Shown piece by piece: positions 48,265 to 58,536 of a DNA stretch of 64,000 nt; the stretch's first letter is position 1; each line of letters starts with the position of its first letter. The notes beneath the pieces are model-generated. The model was given only the letters and a program-made list of their open reading frames with translations. It was not told where the DNA came from and did no database searches. Source of the DNA: DASVFB01 sp963815965. Lineage in GTDB: Bacteria; Actinomycetota; Thermoleophilia; Gaiellales; Gaiellaceae. The translations under genes and the position numbers were made by a program. The DNA lies in assembly GCA_963815965.1 (NCBI GenBank), contig CAWFIT010000006.1, positions 105,655 to 169,654 on the forward strand, given 5' to 3'.

Positions 48265-48671
48265 CCGTCGTCGATATCCCCGCCACACTCAGCGCCTTCG
48301 GCGCGCCTCCCGTGCACGCGACCGCGACGGTGCAGAATCAAAGCCCCGCGGAACGCCTCCGGCGAACCGCCGCCGGCGTCGGCCTGTGCGCGGGTCTGGC
48401 CCTGGTCAGCCTGTTCATCCCCGTCGCGCACTTCATCCTGGTACCCACGTTCGTCGGGGCGGGCATTGCGGTGGCCGTCGTTCGTGCTCGCGAGGACACG
48501 AGGCTTCTCCGGGTGCACGGCGTCTGCCCGCGGTGTGCAACGGCGCAGGATTTCGAGGGCGGCGGCCGGTTCACCCAGAGCCGCACCCTCGACTGCCCGA
48601 CGTGCCACACCCATCTGACCCTGACCGCGAGCCTGGAGCGGCCCGCCGCAGGGCTGAGGCACGATCCGTGA
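48261..48671 (+). CDS. Membrane protein with a C-terminal zinc ribbon
   Basis: 136 residues, intact. Two hydrophobic helices (about residues 37-56 and 60-76) are followed by a rubredoxin-like knuckle pair CPRCATAQDFEG...DCPTCHTHL (CxxC x20 CxxC). Family not recognised. Coupled on both sides: ATGA with the MFS gene and GTGA with the radical SAM selenoprotein gene, so all three should be made together. Confidence 0.65.
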   Translation: MTVVDIPATLSAFGAPPVHATATVQNQSPAERLRRTAAGVGLCAGLALVSLFIPVAHFILVPTFVGAGIAVAVVRAREDTRLLRVHGVCPRCATAQDFEGGGRFTQSRTLDCPTCHTHLTLTASLERPAAGLRHDP

Positions 48672-50119
48672 GGGCGCCAGGCGAGATCCTGCTCATCGCC
48701 GGCTATGAGCTCGGCCATCAGCCGCTCGCGGTCGCATGGCCGGCCGCCTTTCTCGAGCGGCTCGGCTATCGACCAGCCGTGATGGACGTGTCGGTCGAGG
48801 CCTTCGACGCCCGGCGCGCCAGGCAGGCGAAGCTCGTGGCCGTGTCGGTGCCCATGCACACCGCCCTTCGCATCGGCGTCACGGTCATCGACCGTGTGCG
48901 CGCGGTGAACCCCGACTGCCACCTGTGCGTCTACGGCCTGTACGCGAGCCTCAATGCCGAGTATCTCCTCGGCCACGGCGCCGACAGCGTGATCGGCGGC
49001 GAGGCGGAAGGCCCGCTCGGCGAGCTGGCAACCGCCCTCGAGACCGGCGCGGCCATGCCGAGCTCGGTACAGGACGAAGGCACAACCGGCCGGGCCCCAT
49101 CTCAGGCGCCTCGACTTTCCCGTCCCGAGCCGCGCGCAGCTCCCTGCCCTTCAGACGTACGTGAAGATCGAGCGCGGCGGCCGGCACGATCCGGCCGGGT
49201 ACGTCGAGGCGAGCCGCGGCTGCCGGCATCTCTGCCGCCACTGCCCGATCCCGCCCGTGTACGGCGGCCGGTTCTTCGCGGTGCCGCGCGACGTCGTCCT
49301 CGCGGACATCCGCCAGCAGGTGGCGGCGGGCGCCACACACATCACCTTCGGCGATCCCGATTTTCTGAACGGCCCCACGCATGCGCTCCGGCTGGCGCGT
49401 GAGCTCCACGCGGAGATGCCGGAGCTCACCTTCGACTTCACCGCGAAGATCGAGCACCTGATCGCCCATCGCGATCTCCTGAAGGAGCTCGCGGCCTGCG
49501 GAGGCATGTTCGTCGTCTCCGCCGCGGAGTCGCTGAGCGAGACCGTCCTCGAGCACCTCGACAAGGGCCACACGCGGGCCGATATCGCCCAGGCGATCCA
49601 GGCGGCGCGCGCGGGCGGGCATCGCCTTCCGGCCGACCTGGGTCGCGTTCACGCCCTGGACGACCCTGAGCGACTACCAGGACATGCTCGATTTCATCGA
49701 GGCCGAGGAGCTGATCGACCACGTCGAGCCCGTCCAGTACGCGCTCCGGCTCCTCGTTCCGCCTGGCTCGCTGCTCGTCGACAGCGTCGGCGATGCGCCC
49801 GTACCTGGGCGCGCTCGAGGAGGGGACGTTCTCCTATCGCTGGACGCACCCTGATCCGCGGATGGACGCGCTCAAGGGGCCGTCATGGCGCGCGTGACCC
49901 GGGCAGCGGAAACGCGGGAAGATCCGGCCGTGACCTTCGACCTGGTGAGAGCGCTCGCGGATGAGGCGGCGGGCGCCGCGCGTGGCGCGGGGTGCGGCGG
50001 CCCGGCTCGCCGCCGACCGGCCGCGCCCGCCCCGGCTCACCGAGCCGTGGTTCTGCTGAGCGGAGCCGACACAGGGCCAGTTGGCCCTGAGCGGGAAATC
50101 GAGTACAGTGGTGATCTGA
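48668..50119 (+). CDS. B12-binding radical SAM selenoprotein with C-terminal Cys-Sec-Ala-Glu-Pro tail, frameshifted
   Basis: About 480 residues. The N-terminal B12-like domain (EILLIAGYELGHQPLAVAWP) precedes the radical SAM motif CRHLCRHC in VEASRGCRHLCRHCPIPPVY, then ITFGDPDFLNGPTHALR and IEHLIAHRDLLKEL. At the end, LTEPWFC-UGA-AEP (UGA 50057-50059) continues for 16 residues to the TGA at 50117-50119. I recall an NCBIfam family 'CUAEP/CCAEP-tail radical SAM (seleno)protein'. The tail matches it exactly. Shifts lie near 49,090, 49,615, 49,795, 49,880 and 49,990. Substrate unknown. Confidence 0.85.
50072..50089 (+). promoter_or_regulatory. SECIS element of the CUAEP radical SAM gene
   Basis: CAGGGCC (50072-50078), loop AGUU and GGCCCUG (50083-50089) form a perfect 7-bp stem-loop 19 bases downstream of the UGA. 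Length, distance and a G in the first two loop bases all fit bacterial SECIS rules. Confidence 0.75.
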
Positions 50120-50142
50120 TCCACCCCCAGAGAGGTGACGCC

Positions 50143-50511
50143 ATGAGCACAGATCTCACGACCCGAGTGCAGGAGCTGATCGATTCCACCATCAATCCGG
50201 CGGTGGCTGGGCATGGCGGCTTCGTCCAGCTCATCGACGTGAAGGAAAACAAGGTGTATCTGCAGATGGGCGGCGGATGCCAGGGCTGCGGCGCCGCTGA
50301 CATCACCCTGAAGTCCGGCATCGAGCGCCTGATCAAGGAAGAGATCCCCGAGATCGAGGAAGTGCTGGATACGACGGACCACGAGTCCGGGTCGAATCCG
50401 TACTACACACCGCAGCAAGTAGCGCCTCCCAGGGCGCCCGGGATCTCTACGGGCGCTCGAGGTCAGCCGGCGCGCCCCGCCCTGACGGAACCGCGGGCGC
50501 GCCGGGCCTGA
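50143..50511 (+). CDS. NifU-like iron-sulfur scaffold protein (NifU C-terminal domain)
   Basis: 122 residues. The domain VQELIDSTINPAVAGHGGFVQLID and GGGCQGCGAADITLKSGIERLIKEEIPEI carries the CxxC that binds a labile 4Fe-4S cluster. It delivers clusters to apoproteins, possibly the adjacent radical SAM enzyme (inference). ATG 50143 follows AGAGAGG, 23 bases after the selenoprotein stop. The last 30 residues are low-complexity and overlap msrQ, so the true stop may be earlier, hidden by a frameshift near 50,415. Confidence 0.85.
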   Translation: MSTDLTTRVQELIDSTINPAVAGHGGFVQLIDVKENKVYLQMGGGCQGCGAADITLKSGIERLIKEEIPEIEEVLDTTDHESGSNPYYTPQQVAPPRAPGISTGARGQPARPALTEPRARRA

Positions 50512-51111
50512 AGCGCGCCTGCTCGGCGGCGCGCCCACTCCCAGCCTCGGATCGCCAGCAACACCACGAGGATCGCCGCGTAGTAGTACGGATCGGGATT
50601 GGCCTTCTTCGCCAGCCAGAGGTAGTGCAGGATGCCGCAGATGCCGATCGCGTACGCCAGCCGGTGCAGACGCTGCCAGTTTCGGCCGCCGAGACGCTTG
50701 ATCGCGGCACTGGTCGAGGTGGCGGCGAGCGGCAGCATGAGCAGTGAGCGCGGAGATCCCTACCGTGATGTACGGGCGCTTCACGATATCCGCCCCCATC
50801 TCCGCCCAGTCGAAGTAGTGATCGAGCACGAGCCACACGCCGAAGTGAAGCGACGCGTAGAACAGCGCGAAGAGACCGAGCACGCGGCGCAGGCTGAGGG
50901 GCCACGACAGGCCGAAGACGATGCGCAGCGGCGTGACGACAAGGCTCGTGAGCAGGATCCGCAGGGTCCAGTCCCCCAGCCAGTTCGTGACGAAGCTGAT
51001 GGGATTCGCGCCGAGGTCCCCGGTGACGGCACGGTGAATGAGGAGGCCCAACGGAAGCAGGCAAGCCGCCCACACCCCGACCTTGAGGGCGATCCGCCCG
51101 CGCCGCGTCAT
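50463..51111 (-). CDS. msrQ: Heme-binding membrane subunit MsrQ of the methionine sulfoxide reductase system, one frameshift
   Basis: About 215 residues with six helices. RRVLGLFALFYASLHFGVWLVLDHYF holds a heme-ligating His, and HRLAYAIGICGILHYLWLAK another. MsrQ passes electrons from the quinone pool to periplasmic MsrP. The frame shifts near 50,745. ATG 51111 is five bases downstream of the msrP stop, giving the usual msrP-msrQ order. Confidence 0.85.
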
Positions 51112-51115
51112 GCGC

Positions 51116-52068
<953 letters not shown>

Positions 52069-52210
52069 CGCCCGTCCTCCTCACGCCGTCTCTGCTTACG
52101 CCGGTCAGTCTAGCAAGAGCCCCCGATCGCGGTGTCACACCGTTGTCAAGTTGGACACACAATCCGCCACCGCGATTCGCCCCCGATCCTCCCACCGGGT
52201 GCCAAAACCG

Positions 52211-52337
52211 GCAGGCGGCTGAAGAAGGTCCAGCTGCGAGGCGGCGCCCGAAGGCAGCACGGGAGGCGTAGTCGCTCTACGTTGAGCGTGCTGCCGAGGG
52301 CGCCAACGAAGCAGATGGGCCTTCTTCAGCCGCCTGC
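52211..52337. repeat. Palindromic repeat element, copy A
   Basis: 127-bp imperfect palindrome. Outer arms 52211-52237 and 52311-52337 match at 25 of 27 positions; inner arms GGCGCCC..GGCAGCAC and GTGCTGCC..GGCGCC pair, and CGTAG/CTACG cap the loop. It is similar to copy B in core segments such as GCGCCCGAAGGCAGC and GCAGATGGGCCTT. Its right arm provides the last codons and the stop of the RDD-family gene. Confidence 0.85.
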
Positions 52338-52769
52338 GCGGACGACACGGGTGCCCGCGATCCAGTCCGCGAGCCCTCGCCGCTCGCGCGTGACGAGCAT
52401 GCCGAGGCCGGCGAGTCCGAGCGTCACGATCGAGATGCAGCCACCGAGGCACCGCGCGAGCGCGCGGCCATAACCAGGTGGCCCGCCGTCGCGTCGCACC
52501 ACCGCGATCCCCAGCGCCATGCGCCCCGGGGTCTGACCACAGCCGCCGACGAAGGCGACGTGATAGACGACGTGCAGAACGACGCCGAGTGCCAGAATGG
52601 CCGCGAGCAGGACCGCGGCGTCCCCGAGCTCGAGCGGCGAGGTACGGAAGCCCCATACGCCGACCACGGCGCACATCGCGCTCCAGAGCCACACGAGCGC
52701 ACCGATCGCCCCATCGAGTGCCGCGGCGGCCCCACGGCGCCAGAAGCCCGCCGTCGTGAGGTCGGTCAC
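52326..52769 (-). CDS. RDD-family membrane protein
   Basis: 147 residues with three helices. FWRRGAAAALDGAIGALVWLW contains the RDD-type N-terminal Arg and Asp, and GCGQTPGRMALGIAVVRRDG plus WIAGTRVVRA are the conserved rest. Function of the family is poorly known (ion transport has been suggested for some members). GTG 52769 overlaps the transglycosylase stop. The final RAGG and stop codon come from repeat copy A. Confidence 0.75.
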   Translation of the reverse strand: MTDLTTAGFWRRGAAAALDGAIGALVWLWSAMCAVVGVWGFRTSPLELGDAAVLLAAILALGVVLHVVYHVAFVGGCGQTPGRMALGIAVVRRDGGPPGYGRALARCLGGCISIVTLGLAGLGMLVTRERRGLADWIAGTRVVRAGG

Positions 52770-54919
52770 GGTTTGGCGGCGGTCGGGACCAGCGCCGGCG
52801 AGGGCTCCGCCGACGATGCGGCGCCGTAGAGACGCCGGTACTCGTCCCACGACAGCATCACCCGCTTCACGAACGCGCGCGTCTCGTTGAATGGGATCTG
52901 CTCGACCCAGACTTCGAGATCGTCGGAGCGGCGGCCGCCCCACCACTCGCGGACGCGGGTGGGACCGGCATTGTACGCGGCGGCGGCGAGCCGCGCGTCG
53001 CCAAACTCCCGGAGGAGACCCGACAGGTACCCTGAGCCCATGTCGAGATTGGCGGCAGGGTCGTCGAGCAGATCGCCGTTATTGAACGGCAGCCGGCGCG
53101 CCTGCGCCATGGGCCGCGCGGTGTCCGGCATGAGCTGCATGAGCCCGCGCGCTCCGACACGCGAGCGCGCCTGCGGGTAGAACGAGGACTCCTCCCGGAC
53201 CACCGCGGCCACCAGCAGAGGGTCGATGGTGGCGCGCCCTGCCGCCTCGGTGAGCTCGGCTCGCCATCCGAGCGGGTAGTACATTTCCCAGAACGCGCGC
53301 GGCAAGCTCGCGAGACCGCTCCGTGCGTACGACTGAAAATGCCGGCGGAGGATGCGCAGCGCCAGATGGTAACGCGACTCCTGAGCGTAGACCGACGAGA
53401 GCGCGTAGAGCCGCTTGGGCTCGCCGAGCGAGCGGCGGGTCAGCTCGTCCATCTCCTCGTCCGCAAAGACCGGAAGCCCCACGGCGCGGAGCGCCTCGGC
53501 GCGGGCGAAGCGCGGATCTGCCTCGAGGAGCTCCTTCCCATCGGTGGGGAGAGTCAGAGCGACTCCCGTGGCCCGGGGCGGCGCCAATGTGCGGCGCGAC
53601 GCGAGAATCCCGTAATAGCTCCGCGGCCCGTCGGCCTGCACCTGCGCGAACTGCCGCGCGGCCGCATCGCCGTCGCCGCGCTGCTCGTGAGCGCGCCCGA
53701 TCCAGTACGGCGCGGCCTCGCGGTGCGCCTGTCCGCCGCGCCCGGTAGCCAGCCGCCCCCACCGAGACGCCGCCTCGGCATAGGCGCCCCGGAACCAGGA
53801 GAACCAGCCCAGCCGCCACTGGGCGCTTCCCCCCTCTTCCTGGTCCGGATAGTCGGCGGCGAGCTTCTGATAGACGGCCTCGGCATCCGGAATGCGGCCC
53901 GCGCTCTCGAGAGTCCGGGCCTTGAGGCCGAGTGCCTCCGCGGCCTCCTGGCTCTTCGGATACTCGCGCACGAGCTTGTCGAGCGTCGCCAGGGCCAGGT
54001 CACTGCTCTTCCGCTGCTGAAGCCGCGCGAGATCGAGAAGCCACGGCGCGCGACGATCGACGGGGAGCTCACTGAGGGCCCGGTTCACCGTCGCGGTGGC
54101 GGCATCGACCCGGCCCGCGCGCCGCGCGGCATCGGCGACGATCTTGAGCGCCCGAGCGGCGAGGTCGGGCGGAAGCTTCGCGTCCAGGAGCGCCTCGGCC
54201 TCGCTCCGTGCGGAGTCCGCAGCCCCCGAGCCGAGCAGACGCTCCGCGCGCTCGATGCGCTCCTTCGGCGTGGGCGTGGGGCCGCCGAGGCCCCCCTCGC
54301 CGATCACCCGGAGCTGATGTGCGGCATCTGCGGCGAACGGCGATGATGGCGACAGGAGCCACAGCTCACCGAACACACGTGAGGCGTCGGGCACGCGGCC
54401 GGCGCCGAGCAGGCTGAGTCCCAGGGCATACCGAGCCCGCGGCGCGTCCGTATGATCGGGATATCGCTCGAGAAACCGCCGGTAGAGTTCCGCCGCCGTC
54501 GCATCATCGCCCGCGCTCGACAGGAGCGCGGCCGCCTGCAGCAGCACGGACGGCATCGGCCGGCCCTCGGGCGCGCCATCCACGGCACGCACCGCCGCCC
54601 CTCGCGCCCCGGCGATATCTCCCGTCTTCAGCAGGCTCTGCGCCAGGAACAGCGACGCATAGTCCTGAATCGGCGTCGTCCCCCACACCGGATCCCCGAA
54701 CTCCCGTCCCGCCTTCCCCGCCTCCCCCGATTTCACGAGCGCGAGCCCCGCGGTGAACCGGTCGCGCAGCTCCGGCGAAAGCCGCACGACCGGCGTCGCC
54801 GCGCCACTCGACGGCGTCGCGGCAGTGGCCGGTGCCGCCAAGACTGGCGCGCCCGCCACCGCGGCCCCGCAGTGCGCCATCACGAGCCCGGCGGCGAGAA
54901 TCCCCACCACCCAGTGCAT
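52766..54919 (-). CDS. Soluble lytic murein transglycosylase (Slt-type) with TPR-like repeats
   Basis: 717 residues, intact. Signal sequence (HWVVGILAAGLVMAHCGAAVA), a long alpha-helical superhelix of TPR-like repeats (about residues 60-520), then the catalytic domain. VVREESSFYPQARSRVGARGLMQLMPDTA contains the catalytic Glu in the EES motif, and AAAYNAGPTRVREWW is the family end motif. It cleaves peptidoglycan with formation of 1,6-anhydromuramic acid. ATG 54919. Confidence 0.9.
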   Translation of the reverse strand: MHWVVGILAAGLVMAHCGAAVAGAPVLAAPATAATPSSGAATPVVRLSPELRDRFTAGLALVKSGEAGKAGREFGDPVWGTTPIQDYASLFLAQSLLKTGDIAGARGAAVRAVDGAPEGRPMPSVLLQAAALLSSAGDDATAAELYRRFLERYPDHTDAPRARYALGLSLLGAGRVPDASRVFGELWLLSPSSPFAADAAHQLRVIGEGGLGGPTPTPKERIERAERLLGSGAADSARSEAEALLDAKLPPDLAARALKIVADAARRAGRVDAATATVNRALSELPVDRRAPWLLDLARLQQRKSSDLALATLDKLVREYPKSQEAAEALGLKARTLESAGRIPDAEAVYQKLAADYPDQEEGGSAQWRLGWFSWFRGAYAEAASRWGRLATGRGGQAHREAAPYWIGRAHEQRGDGDAAARQFAQVQADGPRSYYGILASRRTLAPPRATGVALTLPTDGKELLEADPRFARAEALRAVGLPVFADEEMDELTRRSLGEPKRLYALSSVYAQESRYHLALRILRRHFQSYARSGLASLPRAFWEMYYPLGWRAELTEAAGRATIDPLLVAAVVREESSFYPQARSRVGARGLMQLMPDTARPMAQARRLPFNNGDLLDDPAANLDMGSGYLSGLLREFGDARLAAAAYNAGPTRVREWWGGRRSDDLEVWVEQIPFNETRAFVKRVMLSWDEYRRLYGAASSAEPSPALVPTAAKP

Positions 54920-55039
54920 AGGAGTCAGTCTAACAAACCCACAGCGCGCCCCTCGGCAGACGGCGCCCGGGCAGATCCAAGCGCGGAACGCGCCACCGTC
55001 CCGCCGGTCGCTCATATCAGCAGCCCGCGTTGGAACGCA

Positions 55040-55169
55040 GCCGGTGGCTCAGAAAGGTCCATATGCGAGGCAGCGCCCGAAGGCAGCCGGCGAGGCGTAC
55101 TCTCTGTACGTTGAGCCGGCTGCCGAGGGACGCCGTACCTCCGCAGATGGGCCTTTTTCAGCCACCGGC
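55040..55169. repeat. Palindromic repeat element, copy B
   Basis: 130-bp palindrome related to copy A. Outer arms 55040-55067 and 55142-55169 match at 24 of 28 positions, with an inner GCCGGC/GCCGGC stem and the same core segments. Its right arm supplies the stop of the CDP-alcohol phosphotransferase gene, again after RAGG. The two copies lie 2.8 kb apart in the same orientation, flanking the RDD and transglycosylase genes. Confidence 0.85.
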
Positions 55170-55730
55170 TCGGCGGACGTGGAGGATTCGCTGGACGGCG
55201 GTGACATTGGTCAGCACGGCCAGCGCGATCATCGTCGGTGTGAGCAGATTGAACAGGCCGCCGCCGATGAGCACGATCATCCGCTCGGGGCGCTCCATGA
55301 GCCCGATGTCACAGGACACGCCGACCGATTGGGCGCGCGCCTTCGTATAGCTCACCATGACCGTGCCCACGAGCGCGATCATCGTGAAGAAGACGCCGAC
55401 GGTGTCGTCGCCGCGCTCGTAGAACAGCACGATGCCCAGGAGCACCAGGAGGTCGGAGTAGCGGTCGACCACGGAGTCGAGGAAGGCCCCGAAGGCGCTC
55501 TCGCGCCCGGCGAGCCGCGCGAGGGCACCGTCGAAGAAATCGAAGAGGCCGGCCACGACGAGCAGCAGCGCCCCCGCGCGACACCGCCCCTGGAAGAACG
55601 CGTGCGCCGCGGCGACGCTCACGCCGAGCCCGAGGATCGTGAGCTGGTTCGGCCGCACCCGCGCGCGCGACAGCAGCCGGGCGACGGGATCGGCGACGGG
55701 GTGGAGCGAGGCTCGGTAGTGGCTCAGCAT
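55158..55730 (-). CDS. CDP-alcohol phosphatidyltransferase family enzyme
   Basis: 190 residues, about six helices. The catalytic motif FDGALARLAGRESAFGAFLDSVVDRYSD fits DGxxARxxxxxxxxGxxxDxxxD. Its precise product (phosphatidylglycerol phosphate, phosphatidylinositol phosphate or other) cannot be decided. The C-terminal RRAGG and the stop lie in repeat copy B. ATG 55730; it is one base from the glnD stop. Confidence 0.85.
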   Translation of the reverse strand: MLSHYRASLHPVADPVARLLSRARVRPNQLTILGLGVSVAAAHAFFQGRCRAGALLLVVAGLFDFFDGALARLAGRESAFGAFLDSVVDRYSDLLVLLGIVLFYERGDDTVGVFFTMIALVGTVMVSYTKARAQSVGVSCDIGLMERPERMIVLIGGGLFNLLTPTMIALAVLTNVTAVQRILHVRRAGG

Positions 55731-55731
55731 C

Positions 55732-58437
55732 TCAAAGCGGCTTCATGAGCGCGTCTTCCAGCGCTTCCTTGAGCCGCGTGCTGGCCGCGGAGTCCTCGAC
55801 ACGCCCTGCCTGCCGGTCGGTCACGTAGAAGGTGTCGTACGCCTGGTCGATCTCGGTGGCGATCCGGGCGCTCCCGATGTCGAGCCCCTGCTCGGACAGC
55901 GTGCGCGTGATGGCGTAGAGCAGCCCGACCCGGTCCGGGCACTTCACCTCGACGACGGTGTGCGTGTCGGACAGGCGGTTGTCGACCGACACCTTGGCCG
56001 GACCCGGCACCGTCTCGGGCCCGGGCCGTCCCGCCTTGCGCCGCGCGAGGAGCGCATCCACGGTCTCCTCGTCGCGCATCACGCGGCGGAGCGCGTCGAG
56101 CGTCCGCCGCCACCGCGCCTCCTCGGTCACCGGCTCGCCATGCGGGTCATTGACCTGGAACGTGTCGATGGCGATGCCGTCGGCGCGCGTATTGATCTGC
56201 GCGGAGAGGATGTTGATGCCGTGCGCGGCCAGCGTGCCCGCGATCAGCGAGAAGAGTCCCGGCACGTCGCGCGTGGCGATGACGAGCTCGGAGGAGTCCA
56301 GATCGGGATGGTGGAACAGCTCCGTGGCGATGACGTCCTCCTCGAGCCGCTCCACGAGGCGGAGATGCGCGGCGATGCGCTGGGGCGACGTCGTCGCGAG
56401 GTAGCGGTCCGACAGCATCGCGAGGTGCTCGCTCACCGTGCGCCGCGCCCCCTCCCGGTGCATGGCCTCCCACACGCGCACGGCGACCGGCGTCGCGCGT
56501 CGGCGGCTCGGCGACCCCGCCGGTGAGCCGGGCGAGCGTGCGTCGGAACAGCTCGCCGAGGATCTGCGCCTGCCATCCGGTCATCACTCCCGGCCCGACC
56601 GCGCGCATGTCGGCGAAGGTGAGGAGGTAGAGCATGCGGAGCCGCTCCGGCGTCCGGCAGACGTCCGCCAGCGCCGCCACCGTCTTGGGATCGTCGATGT
56701 CGCGGCGCTGGGCGGTGTGGGACATCGTGAGATGCGCTGCCACCAGGAACACGACCTTGTCGGCATCGTCGGGGGACAACCCGATGCGCTGCGGTCAGCT
56801 CCTCGATGAGCGGAATGCCCTTGGCGACGTGGCCGTGGCCCCGCCCCTTGCCGATGTCGTGGAGCAGCATGCCGAGCATCAGCAGATCCGGCCGCTCGAC
56901 GTCGTTCAGCACGCGCGCCGCTTCGGACTCCGCCGACTGTCCCGGCGCCAGCGCCTCGAGATTCTCCACGGCGAGCAGCGAGTGCTGGTCGGCGGTGAAC
57001 TTGTGATAGACGTCGTACTGGACGAGGCAGGTCAGGGCACCCCACTCGGGCAGGTACCGCCCGAGGAATCCGAGCTCGTGCATCTCGCGGAAGGTCTGCG
57101 TCACCCGCCCCCAGCTTCGGCAGATGGAGAGGAAGAGATCCCGCACGTCGGCCGAGCGCCGGAACTCGTCGTCGACCAGGTGCAGCGACTCCTCGACGGC
57201 GCGCTCGACGTCGACGCCGAGCTCGAAGCCGAGCCGGTGGCAGTGCCAGAAGACCTTCATGAGCCGCGTCGGATCCTCGCGGAAGGCCCGGCCGTCGGGA
57301 TGGGCGAGGTGAATCTGCGCGTCGATCACGATGAGCCCGTCGGCGAGCGCGTCCTGGCGGAGCCGCCGCTGGACGGCCCCGCGGCGGGCGAGCGTCTCGC
57401 GGCAGCGGGCGATGAGGCGGCGCGAGATGCGGTGGATCACGCGCGCGTGCAGGTAGTAGTCGCGCATGAACTTCTCGACCCCGAGGCGAGACCTCGTCGC
57501 TCGTGTAGCCGAAGTTCTTGGCGATCTGGGGCTGGATGTCCCGCGACAGCACGTCGTTCTTGTGCCCGGACAGGAAGTGCAGCTCGTTGCGCACGCGCCA
57601 CAGGAAGGTCAGCGCCTCGTCGGTGGTCTTCTGCTCCCGCTCCGTGATGAGCCGCTTGTCGAACAGCTCGCGCAGCGTGCGCGTGCCGAACTTGGTCGAG
57701 GCGAGCCACATCGCCGTGTGGATGTCGCGCAGGCCGCCCGCCGACTCCTTGACGTTGGGCTCGCCCATGTACGGCGAGCCGCCGAACTTGCGGTAGCGCT
57801 GGTCGCGCTCGGCGAGCGTCGTCTCGAGGAACTGGGCGAAGTCCTTCTGGTAGACGTTCTCGGCGAGCACCTTGCGGAAGCGATTGAAGAGCCGCCGGTC
57901 CCCCACGAGGAACCGCGCCTGCTGCATCGACGTGCGGCTCGGAAAGTCCGTCCGCGCCATGGCGAGACAGTCCGGCAGGCTCCGGACCGCGTGGCCGACC
58001 TGAAGCCCGAGGTCCCAGAGCGCGTAGAGAAGACCCTGGGTGACGCGCTGAGCGTACGGGCCCATGTCGCCGTCGTAGATGACCATGAGGTCGAGATCGG
58101 ACAGCGGATGGAGCTCGCCGCGCCCGTACCCGCCGAGCGCCACGAGCACGAGCGGCGACCTGCGTCGCGCCCTCGCGCTTGGCGTCCTCCGCGGCGAGGC
58201 GGTACAGCGTCGCGAGGAAGCCGTCCATGAACGCGGCATACGCCTGCACGGACTGCTGGCCCGAGGCGCCGCCGAGGTGGGCGGCGCGGAGGAAATCCCA
58301 CGTTCGAGGTGAGGTGTTGGCGAAGCAGATCGAGCCGGAGCCGCCGGCGCCGGTCCGCCCGCTCGGCGGGCTGCCATGGAGCCCTCTCTCGAGCGGGCCT
58401 CGGCGCGCCGAATCTGGCGATAAAGTTCCGCCGACAT
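55732..58437 (-). CDS. glnD: PII uridylyltransferase / uridylyl-removing enzyme GlnD, frameshifted
   Basis: About 890 residues. The nucleotidyltransferase domain has GGYGRGELHPLSDLDLMVIYDGD; then VKESAGGLRDIHTAMW; the HD domain has MLHDIGKGRGHGH; and two ACT domains end the protein (RDVPGLFSLIAGTLAAHGINI and PDRVGLLYAITRTLSEQGLDI). It senses glutamine and modifies PII proteins. Shifts lie near 58,160-58,340, 57,480, 56,785, 56,480-56,510 and elsewhere. ATG 58437. Confidence 0.85.
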
Positions 58438-58536
58438 GGCGAAACGTTACAGCGCACCGTGCCGATATTGTCAAACATGGCGCGAACTTGGCGCGAGTCT
58501 CCCCGTGCCGAGACGCGCCTGTACAATGAGCCGCCT

